Position numbers and translations under genes: made by a program. The notes beneath the pieces were generated by a model. That model had not been told where the DNA came from. It searched no databases and worked only from the letters and a program-made list of their open reading frames with translations. Positions 8,053 through 17,328 of a DNA stretch of 64,000 bases are shown here, piece after piece; position 1 is the stretch's first letter, and the number at the start of each line of letters is the position of its first letter. The stretch comes from JALYXV01 sp963733505 (GTDB taxonomy: Bacteria; Actinomycetota; Acidimicrobiia; Acidimicrobiales; Palsa-688), in contig CAVTDW010000003.1 of assembly GCA_963733505.1 (NCBI GenBank), forward strand, positions 62,001-126,000, written 5' to 3'.

Positions 8053-9792
8053 ATGCATATCTGGAGCAGCCCGGAGCTTTACGCTTCGGTCGTCGCCGTC
8101 ATAGGCGTCGCAGTCCTGGCGATCTACCTGACCGCCCCCGGTCGCCTGAAGGCGAAGGAACAGAAGCGCCAGCAGCACGACGGCGACGGTGGCACTCCGT
8201 CTGGGAGATCCGGACGAGCCGTGCCCGCCGGGGCGCAGCCGGCGCGTGAGACGTTCCGGGCGCAAGGCGGCCAAGCGGTAGGCGGAGTGGCCCCCATCGG
8301 CCCTGTTCCGGTCGCAGCTGCGCACGAAACCACCCGTTTCACCGACCTGGCGGGCCTGGATGAGGCCATCACCGAGTTGAGTGAAGTGCGGGAATACCTG
8401 TCGGATCCCGCCCGATTCGAGGCCGTCGGCGCCCAGCTACCCCGGGGAATCCTGCTGTACGGCCCCCCCGGCTGCGGCAAGACGCTGCTGGCGCGGGCGC
8501 TTGCGGGCGAGACGGGCGTGCCGTTCTACAGCGTGTCGGCCGCCAGCTTCGTGGAGCAGATGGTGGGCCTCGGTGCCGCCCGGGTCCGCCAGCTGTTCGA
8601 CGAGGCCCGCAAGGCGGCGCCATCGATCGTGTTCCTCGACGAGTTGGATGCCATCGGGCGCAGCCGGGACAACAACAACTCCGGCGGGCGCGAGTTCGAC
8701 CACACACTCAACCAGCTGCTGGTCGAACTGGACGGCTTCGGCGGCACGACGGGCGTGCTGCTGATCGGCGCCACCAACCGCCCCGAGCTGATCGACTCCG
8801 CGTTGCTGCGACCGGGCCGTTTCGACCGCCGCATCTCGGTGGAGCGGCCCGACCGCCACGGGCGCGAGCAGATCCTGCGCCTCCACGCCGACCGCCGGCC
8901 GGTGTCGCCCATGGTCAACTGGGCCGAGGTGGCGGCCGACACCTCAGGGCTCAACGGCGCCGAGCTGGCCAACATCGTCAACGAGGGGGCGTTGCTGGCG
9001 GCGCGCCGCCATCAGGAGTGGATCGAACCCGAGAACGTGTGGGAAGCCGTTGCCCGGGTGGTTGCGGGGACCGGCAGCGAGCGGCTGATCCGTGACGACG
9101 AACGTCACCTGCGAGCCACCCACGAAGCGGGTCATGCCCTGCTGACGCTGCTGCTTCGGGGCATGCGGCCGCCGTCGCGCGTGTCGATCGTCAGCCGCAA
9201 AGGCGCCTTCGATCGGTCCCCGTGGTCGACCGCCGAGGACCGCGAGACGCTCACCAAACGGGAGCTGATGGCCCAGCTGATCGTGCTGTTGGGCGGCCGG
9301 GCGGCGGAGATTCACACCTTCGGCGAACCGAGCACCCGGGCCGAGGACGACCTTCAGCACGCCGCCGCCTTGGCCCGGCGGATGGTCGAGAAGTGGGCCA
9401 TGACGGGCCGCTTCGAGCTCGCGGGCGGCGAAAGCGACAAGAAGATGCCCTATTTGGAAGGCAGCGCCGGGGGGAGCGAGGTCCGAACTTTGGTGTCGGG
9501 CGCCGAGCAGGCCGCCCGGACCATCTTGGCCGACAACGAACGCAGCCTGCGCCTCATCGCGACCACGCTGGCTGATCGCGAAAGCTTGACGGCGTCGGAA
9601 CTGGCGGAGCTGCACATGAACGGAACGACCTCCTTCGGCTCCGGTTCGGGTTTGTCGCGGCTTCGGCTGAACCGCGCCGGGATTATCGATCTGCGCCCGG
9701 CCACCGGCTCCGACCAGGGCGAGGGGATCAGCACCAGCGGGTCGTCAGGGCTATCGGCTCCTGGCGGCTTGTTCGACGATCCCGACTTCTAG
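8053..9792 (+). CDS. FtsH-like membrane AAA metalloprotease, short form
   Basis: 579 residues. There is one N-terminal membrane helix (about 10-27), then a Gly/Gln-rich linker to residue 90. The AAA module has Walker A GPPGCGKT (137-144), pore loop FVEQMVG (166-172), Walker B SIVFLDE (191-197) and the second region of homology ATNRPELID...RPGRFDR. The M41 protease has HEAGH (357-361) with a third ligand Asp in STRAEDDLQHA. Canonical FtsH has two helices around a periplasmic domain; that domain and the second helix are missing here, so topology and substrate access must differ. It is probably a paralogue of the housekeeping FtsH. A Gly/Ser-rich tail ends GLFDDPDF. Confidence 0.9.
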   Translation: MHIWSSPELYASVVAVIGVAVLAIYLTAPGRLKAKEQKRQQHDGDGGTPSGRSGRAVPAGAQPARETFRAQGGQAVGGVAPIGPVPVAAAHETTRFTDLAGLDEAITELSEVREYLSDPARFEAVGAQLPRGILLYGPPGCGKTLLARALAGETGVPFYSVSAASFVEQMVGLGAARVRQLFDEARKAAPSIVFLDELDAIGRSRDNNNSGGREFDHTLNQLLVELDGFGGTTGVLLIGATNRPELIDSALLRPGRFDRRISVERPDRHGREQILRLHADRRPVSPMVNWAEVAADTSGLNGAELANIVNEGALLAARRHQEWIEPENVWEAVARVVAGTGSERLIRDDERHLRATHEAGHALLTLLLRGMRPPSRVSIVSRKGAFDRSPWSTAEDRETLTKRELMAQLIVLLGGRAAEIHTFGEPSTRAEDDLQHAAALARRMVEKWAMTGRFELAGGESDKKMPYLEGSAGGSEVRTLVSGAEQAARTILADNERSLRLIATTLADRESLTASELAELHMNGTTSFGSGSGLSRLRLNRAGIIDLRPATGSDQGEGISTSGSSGLSAPGGLFDDPDF

Positions 9793-9835
9793 GCGGGCTG
9801 CCCCAGCCCGGGTCCCCCGGGCCAGGTCGCAGCCG

Positions 9836-12800
9836 CTAGGACCGGGACGTGACGAAGTACTTGGCCCGGGGGTGGTGGCAGATGATGGCGGCGGTGGTCT
9901 GCTCCGGATGGAACTGCCACGACGATTCCTCGCTGACCTCGACCCCGAGGCGATCGGCCCCGACCAGCTCGGCACACTTGGCGTTGTCCTCCAACGCCGG
10001 ACACGCGGGGTACCCCCACGAGTACCGCCCGCCGCGATACTGCTGCCGGAACAACCCCGCCACGCTCGGTCCATCCTCGGACGCGAACCCCCACTCCTCG
10101 CGGATCCGCCGGTGCCAGTACTCCGCCAGCGCCTCGGCCATCTCCACGCCGAGTCCATGGAGGTGCAGGTACTCGGAGTAGCGGTTCTCGGCGAACAGCG
10201 CCGCGGTCGCCTCTGACACCGCGCCACCCATCGTCACCACGCAGAACGCGGCGTAGTCCAACTCGTCCGAATCGATGGGCCGGAAGAAATCGCTGATGCA
10301 CAGCCACGGCGACACCTGCTGGCGGGGGAAACGGAACCGCAGCCACTCCCCGGTGCGGGACTCGTCTTTCCAGATGACCAGCTCGTCGCCATCCGAGTTG
10401 GCCGGGTAGTACCCGTACGCCACCGCGGGACGCAGGACGTCGAGTCGCCGGGCCTCGGCCAGCTGGGAGCGAAAGACCGCCCGGATCCGCTGCTTGAACT
10501 CGACGTCTGATTCCCCGCCCTCGGGGCGGTATCCCCATTGGTTGCGGAACAGCGCGGTCTCGTTGAGGTACTCGGCGATGTCGTCGAGCGGCAGCCCCTT
10601 TTCCACCCGAGAACCGAGAAACGGAGGCACGAAGATCGGGTTGTCCAGCTCCACCTCGGGCGATCGGGCCGGCACAGAATCCGACGAGCCCGAGCGTGGC
10701 GACGATCGCGGCGGCAGGACCCGCCCCCCGAGCGCCACGCCAAAGTCGGGGTCAGACGCCAGGCCGCCCGGGCCCCGCTTCAACTCCATCAACCGGTCCA
10801 TGGTGTGCAGGCCCTCGAACGCGTCCTTCCCGTAGAACAGCCGGCCCTGGTAGACGCCCCGAAGGTCCCGCTCGACGTAGTTGCGCGTCAGCGCCGCGCC
10901 GCCCAGCAACACCGGGACATTGGACGAGCCCCGGTCGTTCATGTCCATCAGGTTGTCGCGCATGATCAAGGTGCTCTTGACCAACAGCCCGCTCATGCCA
11001 ATGGCGTCGGCCCCCACCTCGGCTGCCTTCTCCAGCATGTCGTTGATCGGCACCTTGGTGCCCAAGTTGTGCACCTCGTAGCCGTTGTTGGTGAAGATGA
11101 TGTCGACCAGGTTCTTGCCGATGTCGTGAACGTCGCCCTTGACCGTGGCCAGCACGATGCGGCCCTTGCCACCCTCCTCGGAGCGCTCCATGTGCGGTTC
11201 GAGATGGGCCACCGACGCCTTCATGGTCTCCGCCGACTGCAGCACGAACGGCAGCTGCATCTGGCCCGAGCCGAACAACTCGCCCACGACCTTCATCCCC
11301 CCGAGCAGGGTGTCGTTGACGATCGTCAGTGCGGGGACGCCGGCCGCCAACGCCTGGTCGAGGTCGGCCTCGAGCCCGTCGCGGTCGCCGTCGATGATCC
11401 GCTGCGACAGCCGCCGCTCGACCGACCAGCCCGTGCGGTCCTCCTTCACTACCGCCGACGCCGAGACCCCCTCGAACAGCCCGAGCAGCTCCTGGAGCGG
11501 GTCGTACCCCGCAGAACGGCGGTCGTAAATCAGGTCCAGGCACACCTCGACCGCCCGAGGGTCGATCTTGTTGAGCGGCATGATCCGCGCCGCGTGCACG
11601 ATGGCCGCGTCCAGGCCCGCCTGCTGGCACTCGTGCAGGAACACCGAGTTGAGGGCGTGGCGGGCCGCGGGCGTGAGCCCGAACGACACGTTCGACAGGC
11701 CCACGATGGTGCCCACCCCGGGCAACGACTCCTTGATCAGGCGGATCCCCTCGATCGTCTCGATCCCGTCCCGGCGGCCCTCCTCCATGCCCGTCGACAC
11801 GGGCAGTACCAGCGGATCGAACAGCAGGTCGCTCGGGTCCATCCCGTAGCGCCCCACCGCCAGGTCGTAGATGGCCTGGGCGGCCCGCAGCTTCCACGCC
11901 GCGGTGCGGGCCTGGCCCTCCTCGTCGATGCAGGTGCACACCACCGCGGCGCCGTACTCCCGGGCCAGGCTCAAGAAGCGGTCGAAGCGGGTCCCGGGGG
12001 CGCTGCCGTCCTCCAGGTTGACCGAGTTGAGCAGCGGCTTGCCCGCGATGCGCTGCAACCCGGCCTCGATGACCGGCGCCTCGGTCGAGTCCAACATGAG
12101 CGGCACCGTGGCCTGGGTGGCGAAACGGCCCGCCACCTCGACCATGTCCGACACCCCGTCCTCACCGGTGTAGTCGACGCACACGTCGATGACGTGCGCC
12201 CCCTCCTTCTCCTGGTCCCGGGCCATGGCGACGCAGGTATCCCAGTCCGAGGCGAGCATGGCGTCACGGAACCGCTTGGATCCGTTGGCGTTGGTCCGTT
12301 CGCCCACCACCAGTACCGACGGCTCCTGGTCGAACGGCACATGGGTGTAAACGGAAGCGCATCCAGGTTCCCACGCCGGCGAGCGCACCCCCGGGGCCAG
12401 GTCGCGACAGGCCGCCACGACCGCTGCCAGATGTTCGGGGGTCGTGCCGCAACAGCCACCGACGACCGACAACCCGTACTCGGTCACAAAGCGGGCGTGG
12501 TGCTCGGCCAGCTGGGCCGGCGTCAGGTCGTAGTGCATCTGGCCCTCGACGACCGACGGCAGGCCGGCGTTGGGCAGGCACGACAGCGGCGCCCGGGCGT
12601 GCTGGGAGAGGTAGCGCAGGTGCTCGCTCATCTCCTGGGGGCCGGTGGCGCAGTTGATCCCGATCACGTCGGGCCGCATGGCGTCGAGGGTCGTCAGGGC
12701 GGCACCGATCTCGGTCCCGAGCAGCATCCGGCCCGTGAGTTCGATGGTGACCTGGGCCTGGATCGGCACCTCCCGTCCCGCGGCCGCCATGGCCCGCCGG

Positions 12801-13309
12801 CACCCGATCATGGCCGCCTTGACCTGGAGGAGGTCCTGGCAGGTCTCGACGACCAGCAGGTCGACGCCCCCGTCGAGCAGCCCCGCCGCCGCTTCCCGGT
12901 AGCCGTCGCGCAGGTCGGCGAAGGAGATCTGCCCGAGCGACACCAGCTTCGTTCCCGGCCCGAGCGACCCCGCCACCCAGACGCCGGGGTAGCCCGATGC
13001 CACGTCGCGGGCGATGCGGGCCGACCGGGTGGCCAGCTCCCGGGTGCGGTGGGCGATCTGGTACTCCGCCAGGACCCAGGGCAGCGACCCGAAACTGTTG
13101 GTCTCGACCACGTCGACACCGACGTCGAAGAAGGAGCGGTGGAGATCGGCCACGACGTCGGGCCTGGTGTCGCAGAGCAGTTCGTTGCATCCCTCGAGGG
13201 TGGGGCCACCGAAATCGTCGGGCCCGAGGTCCCGCAGCTGCAGGTTGGTCCCGGTTGCCCCGTCGAAGATGACCACCCGTTCGCGCAGGGCCTCCAGGTA
13301 GGTCGTCAT
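9836..13309 (-). CDS. metH: cobalamin-dependent methionine synthase
   Basis: Transfers a methyl group from methyltetrahydrofolate through cob(I)alamin to homocysteine; cytosolic. All modules are present in 1157 residues: homocysteine domain with zinc cysteines in GINCATGP and GGCCGTTPEH, pterin domain from about 320, B12 cap and Rossmann domain with the cobalt-ligating motif DVHDIGKNLV, and a C-terminal AdoMet activation domain (RPAVAYGYYPAN, WGYPACPALED). The reading frame is intact over 3.5 kb. ATG 13309 sits 6 bases after a TAGCCT -10 box, so the mRNA is probably leaderless. I see no cobalamin riboswitch upstream, although a cobalamin adenosyltransferase gene lies 3 kb away. Confidence 0.97.
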   Translation of the reverse strand: MTTYLEALRERVVIFDGATGTNLQLRDLGPDDFGGPTLEGCNELLCDTRPDVVADLHRSFFDVGVDVVETNSFGSLPWVLAEYQIAHRTRELATRSARIARDVASGYPGVWVAGSLGPGTKLVSLGQISFADLRDGYREAAAGLLDGGVDLLVVETCQDLLQVKAAMIGCRRAMAAAGREVPIQAQVTIELTGRMLLGTEIGAALTTLDAMRPDVIGINCATGPQEMSEHLRYLSQHARAPLSCLPNAGLPSVVEGQMHYDLTPAQLAEHHARFVTEYGLSVVGGCCGTTPEHLAAVVAACRDLAPGVRSPAWEPGCASVYTHVPFDQEPSVLVVGERTNANGSKRFRDAMLASDWDTCVAMARDQEKEGAHVIDVCVDYTGEDGVSDMVEVAGRFATQATVPLMLDSTEAPVIEAGLQRIAGKPLLNSVNLEDGSAPGTRFDRFLSLAREYGAAVVCTCIDEEGQARTAAWKLRAAQAIYDLAVGRYGMDPSDLLFDPLVLPVSTGMEEGRRDGIETIEGIRLIKESLPGVGTIVGLSNVSFGLTPAARHALNSVFLHECQQAGLDAAIVHAARIMPLNKIDPRAVEVCLDLIYDRRSAGYDPLQELLGLFEGVSASAVVKEDRTGWSVERRLSQRIIDGDRDGLEADLDQALAAGVPALTIVNDTLLGGMKVVGELFGSGQMQLPFVLQSAETMKASVAHLEPHMERSEEGGKGRIVLATVKGDVHDIGKNLVDIIFTNNGYEVHNLGTKVPINDMLEKAAEVGADAIGMSGLLVKSTLIMRDNLMDMNDRGSSNVPVLLGGAALTRNYVERDLRGVYQGRLFYGKDAFEGLHTMDRLMELKRGPGGLASDPDFGVALGGRVLPPRSSPRSGSSDSVPARSPEVELDNPIFVPPFLGSRVEKGLPLDDIAEYLNETALFRNQWGYRPEGGESDVEFKQRIRAVFRSQLAEARRLDVLRPAVAYGYYPANSDGDELVIWKDESRTGEWLRFRFPRQQVSPWLCISDFFRPIDSDELDYAAFCVVTMGGAVSEATAALFAENRYSEYLHLHGLGVEMAEALAEYWHRRIREEWGFASEDGPSVAGLFRQQYRGGRYSWGYPACPALEDNAKCAELVGADRLGVEVSEESSWQFHPEQTTAAIICHHPRAKYFVTSRS

Positions 13310-13315
13310 CGCCTC

Positions 13316-13321
13316 AGGCTA
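13316..13321 (-). promoter_or_regulatory. -10 box of metH
   Basis: TAGCCT on the minus strand, 6 bases before the metH ATG. That spacing would start the mRNA at or next to the start codon. No convincing -35 element. Confidence 0.5.
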
Positions 13322-13393
13322 TCGGGGGGAAAATGCCTCCCCCTACTGGTTTTGCCCCCGGCGGGGGAGGATGCCTACTGGTTACCATGAGCC

Positions 13394-13771
13394 GTGCCCC
13401 GCTGCCCTCGATCCCTCATCTCGGTCATGTTGGTCGCGATCCTGCTCGTCGTACCGGCGTGCGGGCTTCGGCACCACACGATCAAGGCTCGTCAAGGCAC
13501 GCTGAGCGTGACGCCGCCGACGGGCAAGGCCGGGGCGTCGTTCATGCTGGCGGTCGTGGGCTTCCGGCCCGGGGAGGCGCTGACCTTCGAGATCGACGCC
13601 CCCCCACCCAGCAAGTCGCGCTTCGTGGGACCGAGCCACACCGCCGACGCACTCGGCGCGGTCACCTCGGCCTACGTCCCGCAAAGCGGCGACCCGCCCG
13701 GCGTCTACAAGGTGCTGGCGGTGGGCAACCAGGGCACCCGGGCGGAGGGAACGCTCACCATCACGGGGTAG
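13394..13771 (+). CDS. small secreted lipoprotein, unknown function
   Basis: 125 residues. The signal peptide SLISVMLVAILLVVPAC ends in a good lipobox (VPAC, Cys about 23). The mature part, from TLSVTPPTGKAGASFMLAVVGF, reads like an Ig/TIG-type beta domain: GEALTFEID, VTSAYVPQSGDPPGVYKVLAVG. GTG 13394 lies 5 bases after TACCAT (13383-13388), another near-leaderless start. It diverges from metH by 84 bp. Probably a surface lipoprotein that modifies or binds something outside the cell; nothing more specific can be said. Confidence 0.7.
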   Translation: MPRCPRSLISVMLVAILLVVPACGLRHHTIKARQGTLSVTPPTGKAGASFMLAVVGFRPGEALTFEIDAPPPSKSRFVGPSHTADALGAVTSAYVPQSGDPPGVYKVLAVGNQGTRAEGTLTITG

Positions 13772-13795
13772 TCGGCACCGAAGGTGACTAAAGCG

Positions 13796-14209
13796 ATGGA
13801 CTCGTGGGTGTGTCCGCAGTGTGACCGGCGATTTCGCCGGCCGCGGCAATCACACGAATGCTCGCCGGCAATGACGCTGGAGGAGTACTTCGCCACCGGG
13901 CCACCGAGGGAGCGCCCCATCTTCGAGGCGGTGATGGCCCACCTGTCGTCGCTCGGCCCGGTACATGTCGAGCCGGTGTCGGTCGGTATCTTCATCAAGA
14001 AGTCGGGGACGTTCGTGGAGCTGCGACCGATGGCGCGCTGGGTCGCCTTGTCGTTCCCATTGCCCCGCCGGGTGCAGCACCCGAAGATCGCCCGCAAGCC
14101 AATCACCTACGGTGGACTCACCTATCACGTCGTGAATCTCCGGGGTCCCGAGGACGTAGACGAGCAGCTGTGCGCCTGGCTGAGCGAGTCCTACCAAGCC
14201 GTCCCCTAA
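13796..14209 (+). CDS. DUF5655-type protein with N-terminal zinc-finger-like motif
   Basis: 137 residues. The N-terminus has CPQCDRRFRRPRQSHEC, a C2-x-HC arrangement resembling a small zinc finger. The rest (RPIFEAVMAHLSSLGPVHVEPVSVGIFIKK...GTFVELRPMARWVALSFPLPR...HVVNLRGPEDVDEQLCAWLSESY) matches the small DUF5655 family, whose function is not known. I chose ATG 13796, which has GAAGG about 11 bases upstream; GTG 13784 abuts that site. It sits alone between the lipoprotein and the cfa-like gene. Confidence 0.75.
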   Translation: MDSWVCPQCDRRFRRPRQSHECSPAMTLEEYFATGPPRERPIFEAVMAHLSSLGPVHVEPVSVGIFIKKSGTFVELRPMARWVALSFPLPRRVQHPKIARKPITYGGLTYHVVNLRGPEDVDEQLCAWLSESYQAVP

Positions 14210-14341
14210 GCCGCAACAGTCGGGAATCTCCCGGCCCCTTTTGCGGTTATTCGGTAGCAATCAGCCAAGCGGTCGAACCGCCGCCGTCTTGGCACGCCCG
14301 CATTCGTACCTGAATCGCCTAACGGGTCGGCTCCGTCGACG

Positions 14342-15766
14342 GTGAGCCGTCCCCGGCTGGGGAGGGCCTACCTATGCTCGCTGACCATCCGCCCGGTCCG
14401 GCCGAACAGACGGCGCACGACCCCCTCGCCCCGAGCCGTCCGGTCGACGCTCCGGTCACCGCCCAACGGGACCGCCAACGGGACCGCCAACGGGACCGCT
14501 CGCAGCACGTCGGCAGATGCCTTCGGGCCCCTGCTGGCGGCGCTTTTTCCCGGCACCATCCCCGTGCGGTTCCGTTTCTGGGACGGCACCAGCATCGGGC
14601 CCGCTGATGGACCCGGCACCGTGATCGTCCGATCCAACGACGCGCTGCGGCGCTTGCTCTGGGCCCCCGGCGACCTCGGACTTGCCCGGGCCTTCGTCGC
14701 CGGGGACCTGGATTTCGACGGCGACCTCTTCTTGATACTGCGGGCCCTGCAGGACGCGATCCCCGAACGCGACCTGCGGCTCGGGACCCGGGCCGCCGCG
14801 GCGGCGCTGGAGTCGAGCGCCCGCCTCGGCGCGCTGGGCCGCCCCCTGCCCCCGCCCCCTGAGGAGATCCGGGCCCGGGGCTGGCGTCACTCGAAGCGCC
14901 GCGATGCCCGGGCCATCAGCCATCACTACGACGTCGGCAACGACTTCTACCGTCTGGTCCTTGGACCGAGCCTGACCTACTCCTGCGCCCGTTTCGTCGA
15001 CGACGAAGCCACGCTCGAAGAGGCCCAGGCGTCCAAGCACGAACTGGTGTGCCAGAAGCTCGGCCTCCCGCAACAGCCCGGCGCCCGGCTGCTCGACATC
15101 GGCTGCGGATGGGGCTCGATGGCGATTCACGCTGCGACCCGTCACGGCGCCGACGTGGTGGGCATCACGATCAGCGAATCGCAGGCGGAATCGGCCCGCA
15201 CGCGGGTCGCAGAGGCAGGATTGACCGACCAGGTTGAGATCCGGCTACAGGATTATCGTGATCTCCGAGGCGAGCAGTTCGACGTCATCTCGTCGATCGG
15301 GATGTTCGAGCATGTCGGCTCCGAGCGAACGAGGGTGTACTTCGACACGGCCCACGCCCTCCTGCGTCCCGGGGGCCGGTTCCTGAACCACGCCATCTCG
15401 TCCAAGGGTGGATCTCGGCTGGGAGGCCGGTCGTTCCTCGGACGCTACGTGTTTCCCGACGGCGAGTTGCTCGACGTCGGCGACGTCGTCCTGGCCATGC
15501 ACGAGGCGGGATTCGAGGTGCGCGACGTGGAATCCCTGCGGGAGCACTACGCCCGGACGTTGCGAGCCTGGGTGGCCAACCTCGAAGGCCATTGGGATGA
15601 GGCGGTCGCCCTGGTCGGCATCGGGCGGGCCCGGATCTGGCGGTTGTACATGGCCGCGTCAGCGGTGGGTTTCGAAGACGGCGGCGTGTCGGTCCATCAG
15701 GTCTTGGCCGTGCGGCCCGAACCGGGCGGTCGGGCCGGCATGCCCGAGGTCCGAACCTGGACGTAA
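14342..15766 (+). CDS. cyclopropane-fatty-acyl-phospholipid synthase family methyltransferase
   Basis: SAM-dependent enzyme that methylates or cyclopropanates unsaturated lipid acyl chains at the membrane. 474 residues as drawn. An N-terminal lipid-binding domain begins near DAFGPLLAALFPG. The catalytic part has HYDVGNDFYRLVLG, LTYSCA, the SAM motif LLDIGCGWGSMAIHAA, ISESQAE and ISSIGMFEHVG, all diagnostic for the Cfa/CmaA family. The first 55 residues are low complexity with a 12-base tandem repeat (NGTANGTANGT), so the real start is uncertain and a frameshift before the repeat cannot be excluded. Related enzymes include cyclopropane and mycolic acid methyltransferases. Confidence 0.88.
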   Translation: MSRPRLGRAYLCSLTIRPVRPNRRRTTPSPRAVRSTLRSPPNGTANGTANGTARSTSADAFGPLLAALFPGTIPVRFRFWDGTSIGPADGPGTVIVRSNDALRRLLWAPGDLGLARAFVAGDLDFDGDLFLILRALQDAIPERDLRLGTRAAAAALESSARLGALGRPLPPPPEEIRARGWRHSKRRDARAISHHYDVGNDFYRLVLGPSLTYSCARFVDDEATLEEAQASKHELVCQKLGLPQQPGARLLDIGCGWGSMAIHAATRHGADVVGITISESQAESARTRVAEAGLTDQVEIRLQDYRDLRGEQFDVISSIGMFEHVGSERTRVYFDTAHALLRPGGRFLNHAISSKGGSRLGGRSFLGRYVFPDGELLDVGDVVLAMHEAGFEVRDVESLREHYARTLRAWVANLEGHWDEAVALVGIGRARIWRLYMAASAVGFEDGGVSVHQVLAVRPEPGGRAGMPEVRTWT

Positions 15767-15857
15767 CGCTCGTCAACGTGCGAGGCCGTGGTACCGGGTA
15801 TCGGCGACGCCGAGTTCCAGGAGGCGGCTGAGGCGACCAAGGTGGGCCGCCGACTGG

Positions 15858-16064
15858 CTAACCAGCGGGCGCGGGACGCAGGAACCGTCCGCCGCCGCGG
15901 CTCTCCATGAATGTCCCGACCTTGCGCAGGGACCGGCTACCGACTGACGTCCCCCGGCGAGACTCCATCTCGGTGCTGGCTTTCACGACCAGCATCCCGA
16001 TCAGCGGTACCGCGATCGCCACGATGATGAAACGCACCATCCGACGGCGTAGAAAGACAAACAC
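15858..16064 (-). CDS. small single-pass membrane protein, unknown
   Basis: 68 residues. The strong ribosome site AGGGAGGT lies about 7 bases before GTG 16064, which argues that the frame is real. After a basic start (FVFLRRRM), one helix RFIIVAIAVPLIGMLVV is followed by a basic, Ser/Arg-rich tail ending FLRPAPAG. No family recognised. It faces the adenosyltransferase gene divergently (110 bp apart). Confidence 0.55.
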   Translation of the reverse strand: MFVFLRRRMVRFIIVAIAVPLIGMLVVKASTEMESRRGTSVGSRSLRKVGTFMESRGGGRFLRPAPAG

Positions 16065-16174
16065 GGCGTGACCTCCCTGAGGTGACTTCTCGACTCGCGC
16101 ACCTCGCAGGGGGTATTCCCGCTTCCCCGACCCGTTAAGCCCGCCCGCCCTGGGGTGGGTAGCGTCGCCCTGTC

Positions 16175-16723
16175 ATGAAGATCTACACCCGCAAGGGCGA
16201 CGACGGCACGACCGGCCTCCTCTACGGCGGGCGGGTGGCCAAGGATTCGCCTGCCATTGAGGCCAACGGGGCGGTGGACGAGGCCCAGGCGGCGATGGGT
16301 CTGGCCCGGGCCGAGGCCGAATCGGGCTCCGAGCTTGACGGCCTCCTGATAGGACTCCAACGCGACCTCTACGTGCTCATGGCGGAACTGGCCACGGCGC
16401 CCGCCAACCGGCCCAAGTTGGTGGGCGGCCAGACCGCGGTCACCGGCGCCATGGTCGATCAGCTCGAGGGTCTGATCGACCGGCTGAGCGAGCGGTTCCC
16501 ACCGATCACCGAGTTCGTGCTGCCCGGCCAGGACCGGGTATCGGCGGCCCTCGACGTGGCCCGTACCCTGGTGCGCCGGGCCGAGCGTCAGGCGCTGCGG
16601 CTACCAACCACCGATTCCTCGGTCGTGCCCTATCTCAACCGCCTGTCGGACCTGCTGTGGACGATGGCCCGGTGGCAGGAGCACGGCGATTCGCTCGCCA
16701 GCCGCATCGCCGACCCCGCCTAG
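16175..16723 (+). CDS. PduO-type ATP:cob(I)alamin adenosyltransferase
   Basis: Transfers the adenosyl group of ATP to cob(I)alamin to make adenosylcobalamin; cytosolic trimer. 182 residues. The ATP-binding N-terminus is MKIYTRKGDDGTTGLLYGG, followed by ANGAVDEAQAAMGLAR; the family motif near the C-terminus is VRRAERQAL, then VPYLNRLSDLLW. TAGCGT at 16160-16165 is a plausible -10 box, 9 bases before the ATG. Its stop codon lies inside a 17-base tandem duplication. Convergent with greA. Confidence 0.94.
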   Translation: MKIYTRKGDDGTTGLLYGGRVAKDSPAIEANGAVDEAQAAMGLARAEAESGSELDGLLIGLQRDLYVLMAELATAPANRPKLVGGQTAVTGAMVDQLEGLIDRLSERFPPITEFVLPGQDRVSAALDVARTLVRRAERQALRLPTTDSSVVPYLNRLSDLLWTMARWQEHGDSLASRIADPA

Positions 16724-16753
16724 CTTCCGGGACGCCCTAGCTTCCGGGACGCC
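16720..16753 (+). repeat. 17-bp perfect tandem duplication spanning a stop codon
   Basis: Unit ctagcttccgggacgcc, copies at 16720-16736 and 16737-16753. The first copy contains the stop codon of the adenosyltransferase gene. Confidence 0.9.
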
Positions 16754-16769
16754 CGATGACGTAGCCCGA

Positions 16770-17240
16770 CTACTCGCCGACGGCGACGATCTCCACCTCG
16801 AGCTTGCCGCTTGGCGCCTCGTAGCTCACCTGCGCGCCGGGGCCGTGGCCCATCAGGGCCTGGCCCAAGGGCGAGTTGGGCGAGATGATCGACACACCCT
16901 CGCGTCGCTCCTCGATCGACCCGATCAGGAAGCGCTCGACGTCGTCGTCCCCGGCGTAGCGCAGGGACACCACCACGCCCGTGGTCACCGTCGCCGACGA
17001 GCCCGCCTCGGAGTCGACGATCTCGACGCCGTCCAGCATCGATTGCAGCTGACGGATCCGAGCCTCCATCTTGCCCTGGGAATCCTTGGCGGCGTGGTAG
17101 TCGCCGTTCTCCGACAGGTCGCCCAGGGCGCGGGCGGCCTCGATGGCCCGGGCGATCTCCACCCGGCCGCGGGTCCTGAGATCCTCGAGCTCGTCCTGGA
17201 GCCGATCAAAGGTGTCGCGGGTGAGCTGAGTCTGTGCCAT
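16770..17240 (-). CDS. greA: transcription elongation factor GreA
   Basis: Rescues backtracked RNA polymerase by stimulating transcript cleavage. 156 residues, normal length. The N-terminal coiled coil (TFDRLQDELEDLRTRGRVEI) carries the acidic tip in ALGDLSENGDYHAAKD. The C-terminal FKBP-like domain has ISPNSPLGQALMGHGPGAQVSYEAPSG, the GreA/GreB end signature. On the minus strand TAAGGT (17250-17255) lies 9 bases before the ATG as a -10 box. Monocistronic, convergent with the adenosyltransferase gene. Confidence 0.96.
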   Translation of the reverse strand: MAQTQLTRDTFDRLQDELEDLRTRGRVEIARAIEAARALGDLSENGDYHAAKDSQGKMEARIRQLQSMLDGVEIVDSEAGSSATVTTGVVVSLRYAGDDDVERFLIGSIEERREGVSIISPNSPLGQALMGHGPGAQVSYEAPSGKLEVEIVAVGE

Positions 17241-17290
17241 TGCGCAACCACCTTACTTTTGCCGTGCCGTCTCACCTCGCGGCCGCCTGG

Positions 17291-17319
17291 TTGACGCGGC
17301 TGGCCGGATGGACGACACT
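17291..17319 (+). promoter_or_regulatory. promoter of the leuB-ilvE-cimA leader
   Basis: TTGACG at 17291-17296 and GACACT at 17314-17319, spacing 17. The leader-peptide GTG at 17329 is 9 bases further on, the same spacing as in the ABC promoter, so the leader would be read from a leaderless or almost leaderless mRNA. The -10 is a weak match. Confidence 0.5.
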
Positions 17320-17328
17320 GATAGCGCC

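Noticed and set aside
10538..13390. 950-codon plus-strand frame opposite metH
   Set aside because: Shadow of metH; composition is His/Arg/Gly-rich and has no recognisable domain.
13310..13393. Cobalamin riboswitch upstream of metH
   Set aside because: The gap is only 84 bp, has no B12-box-like sequence, and metH seems to start leaderless.
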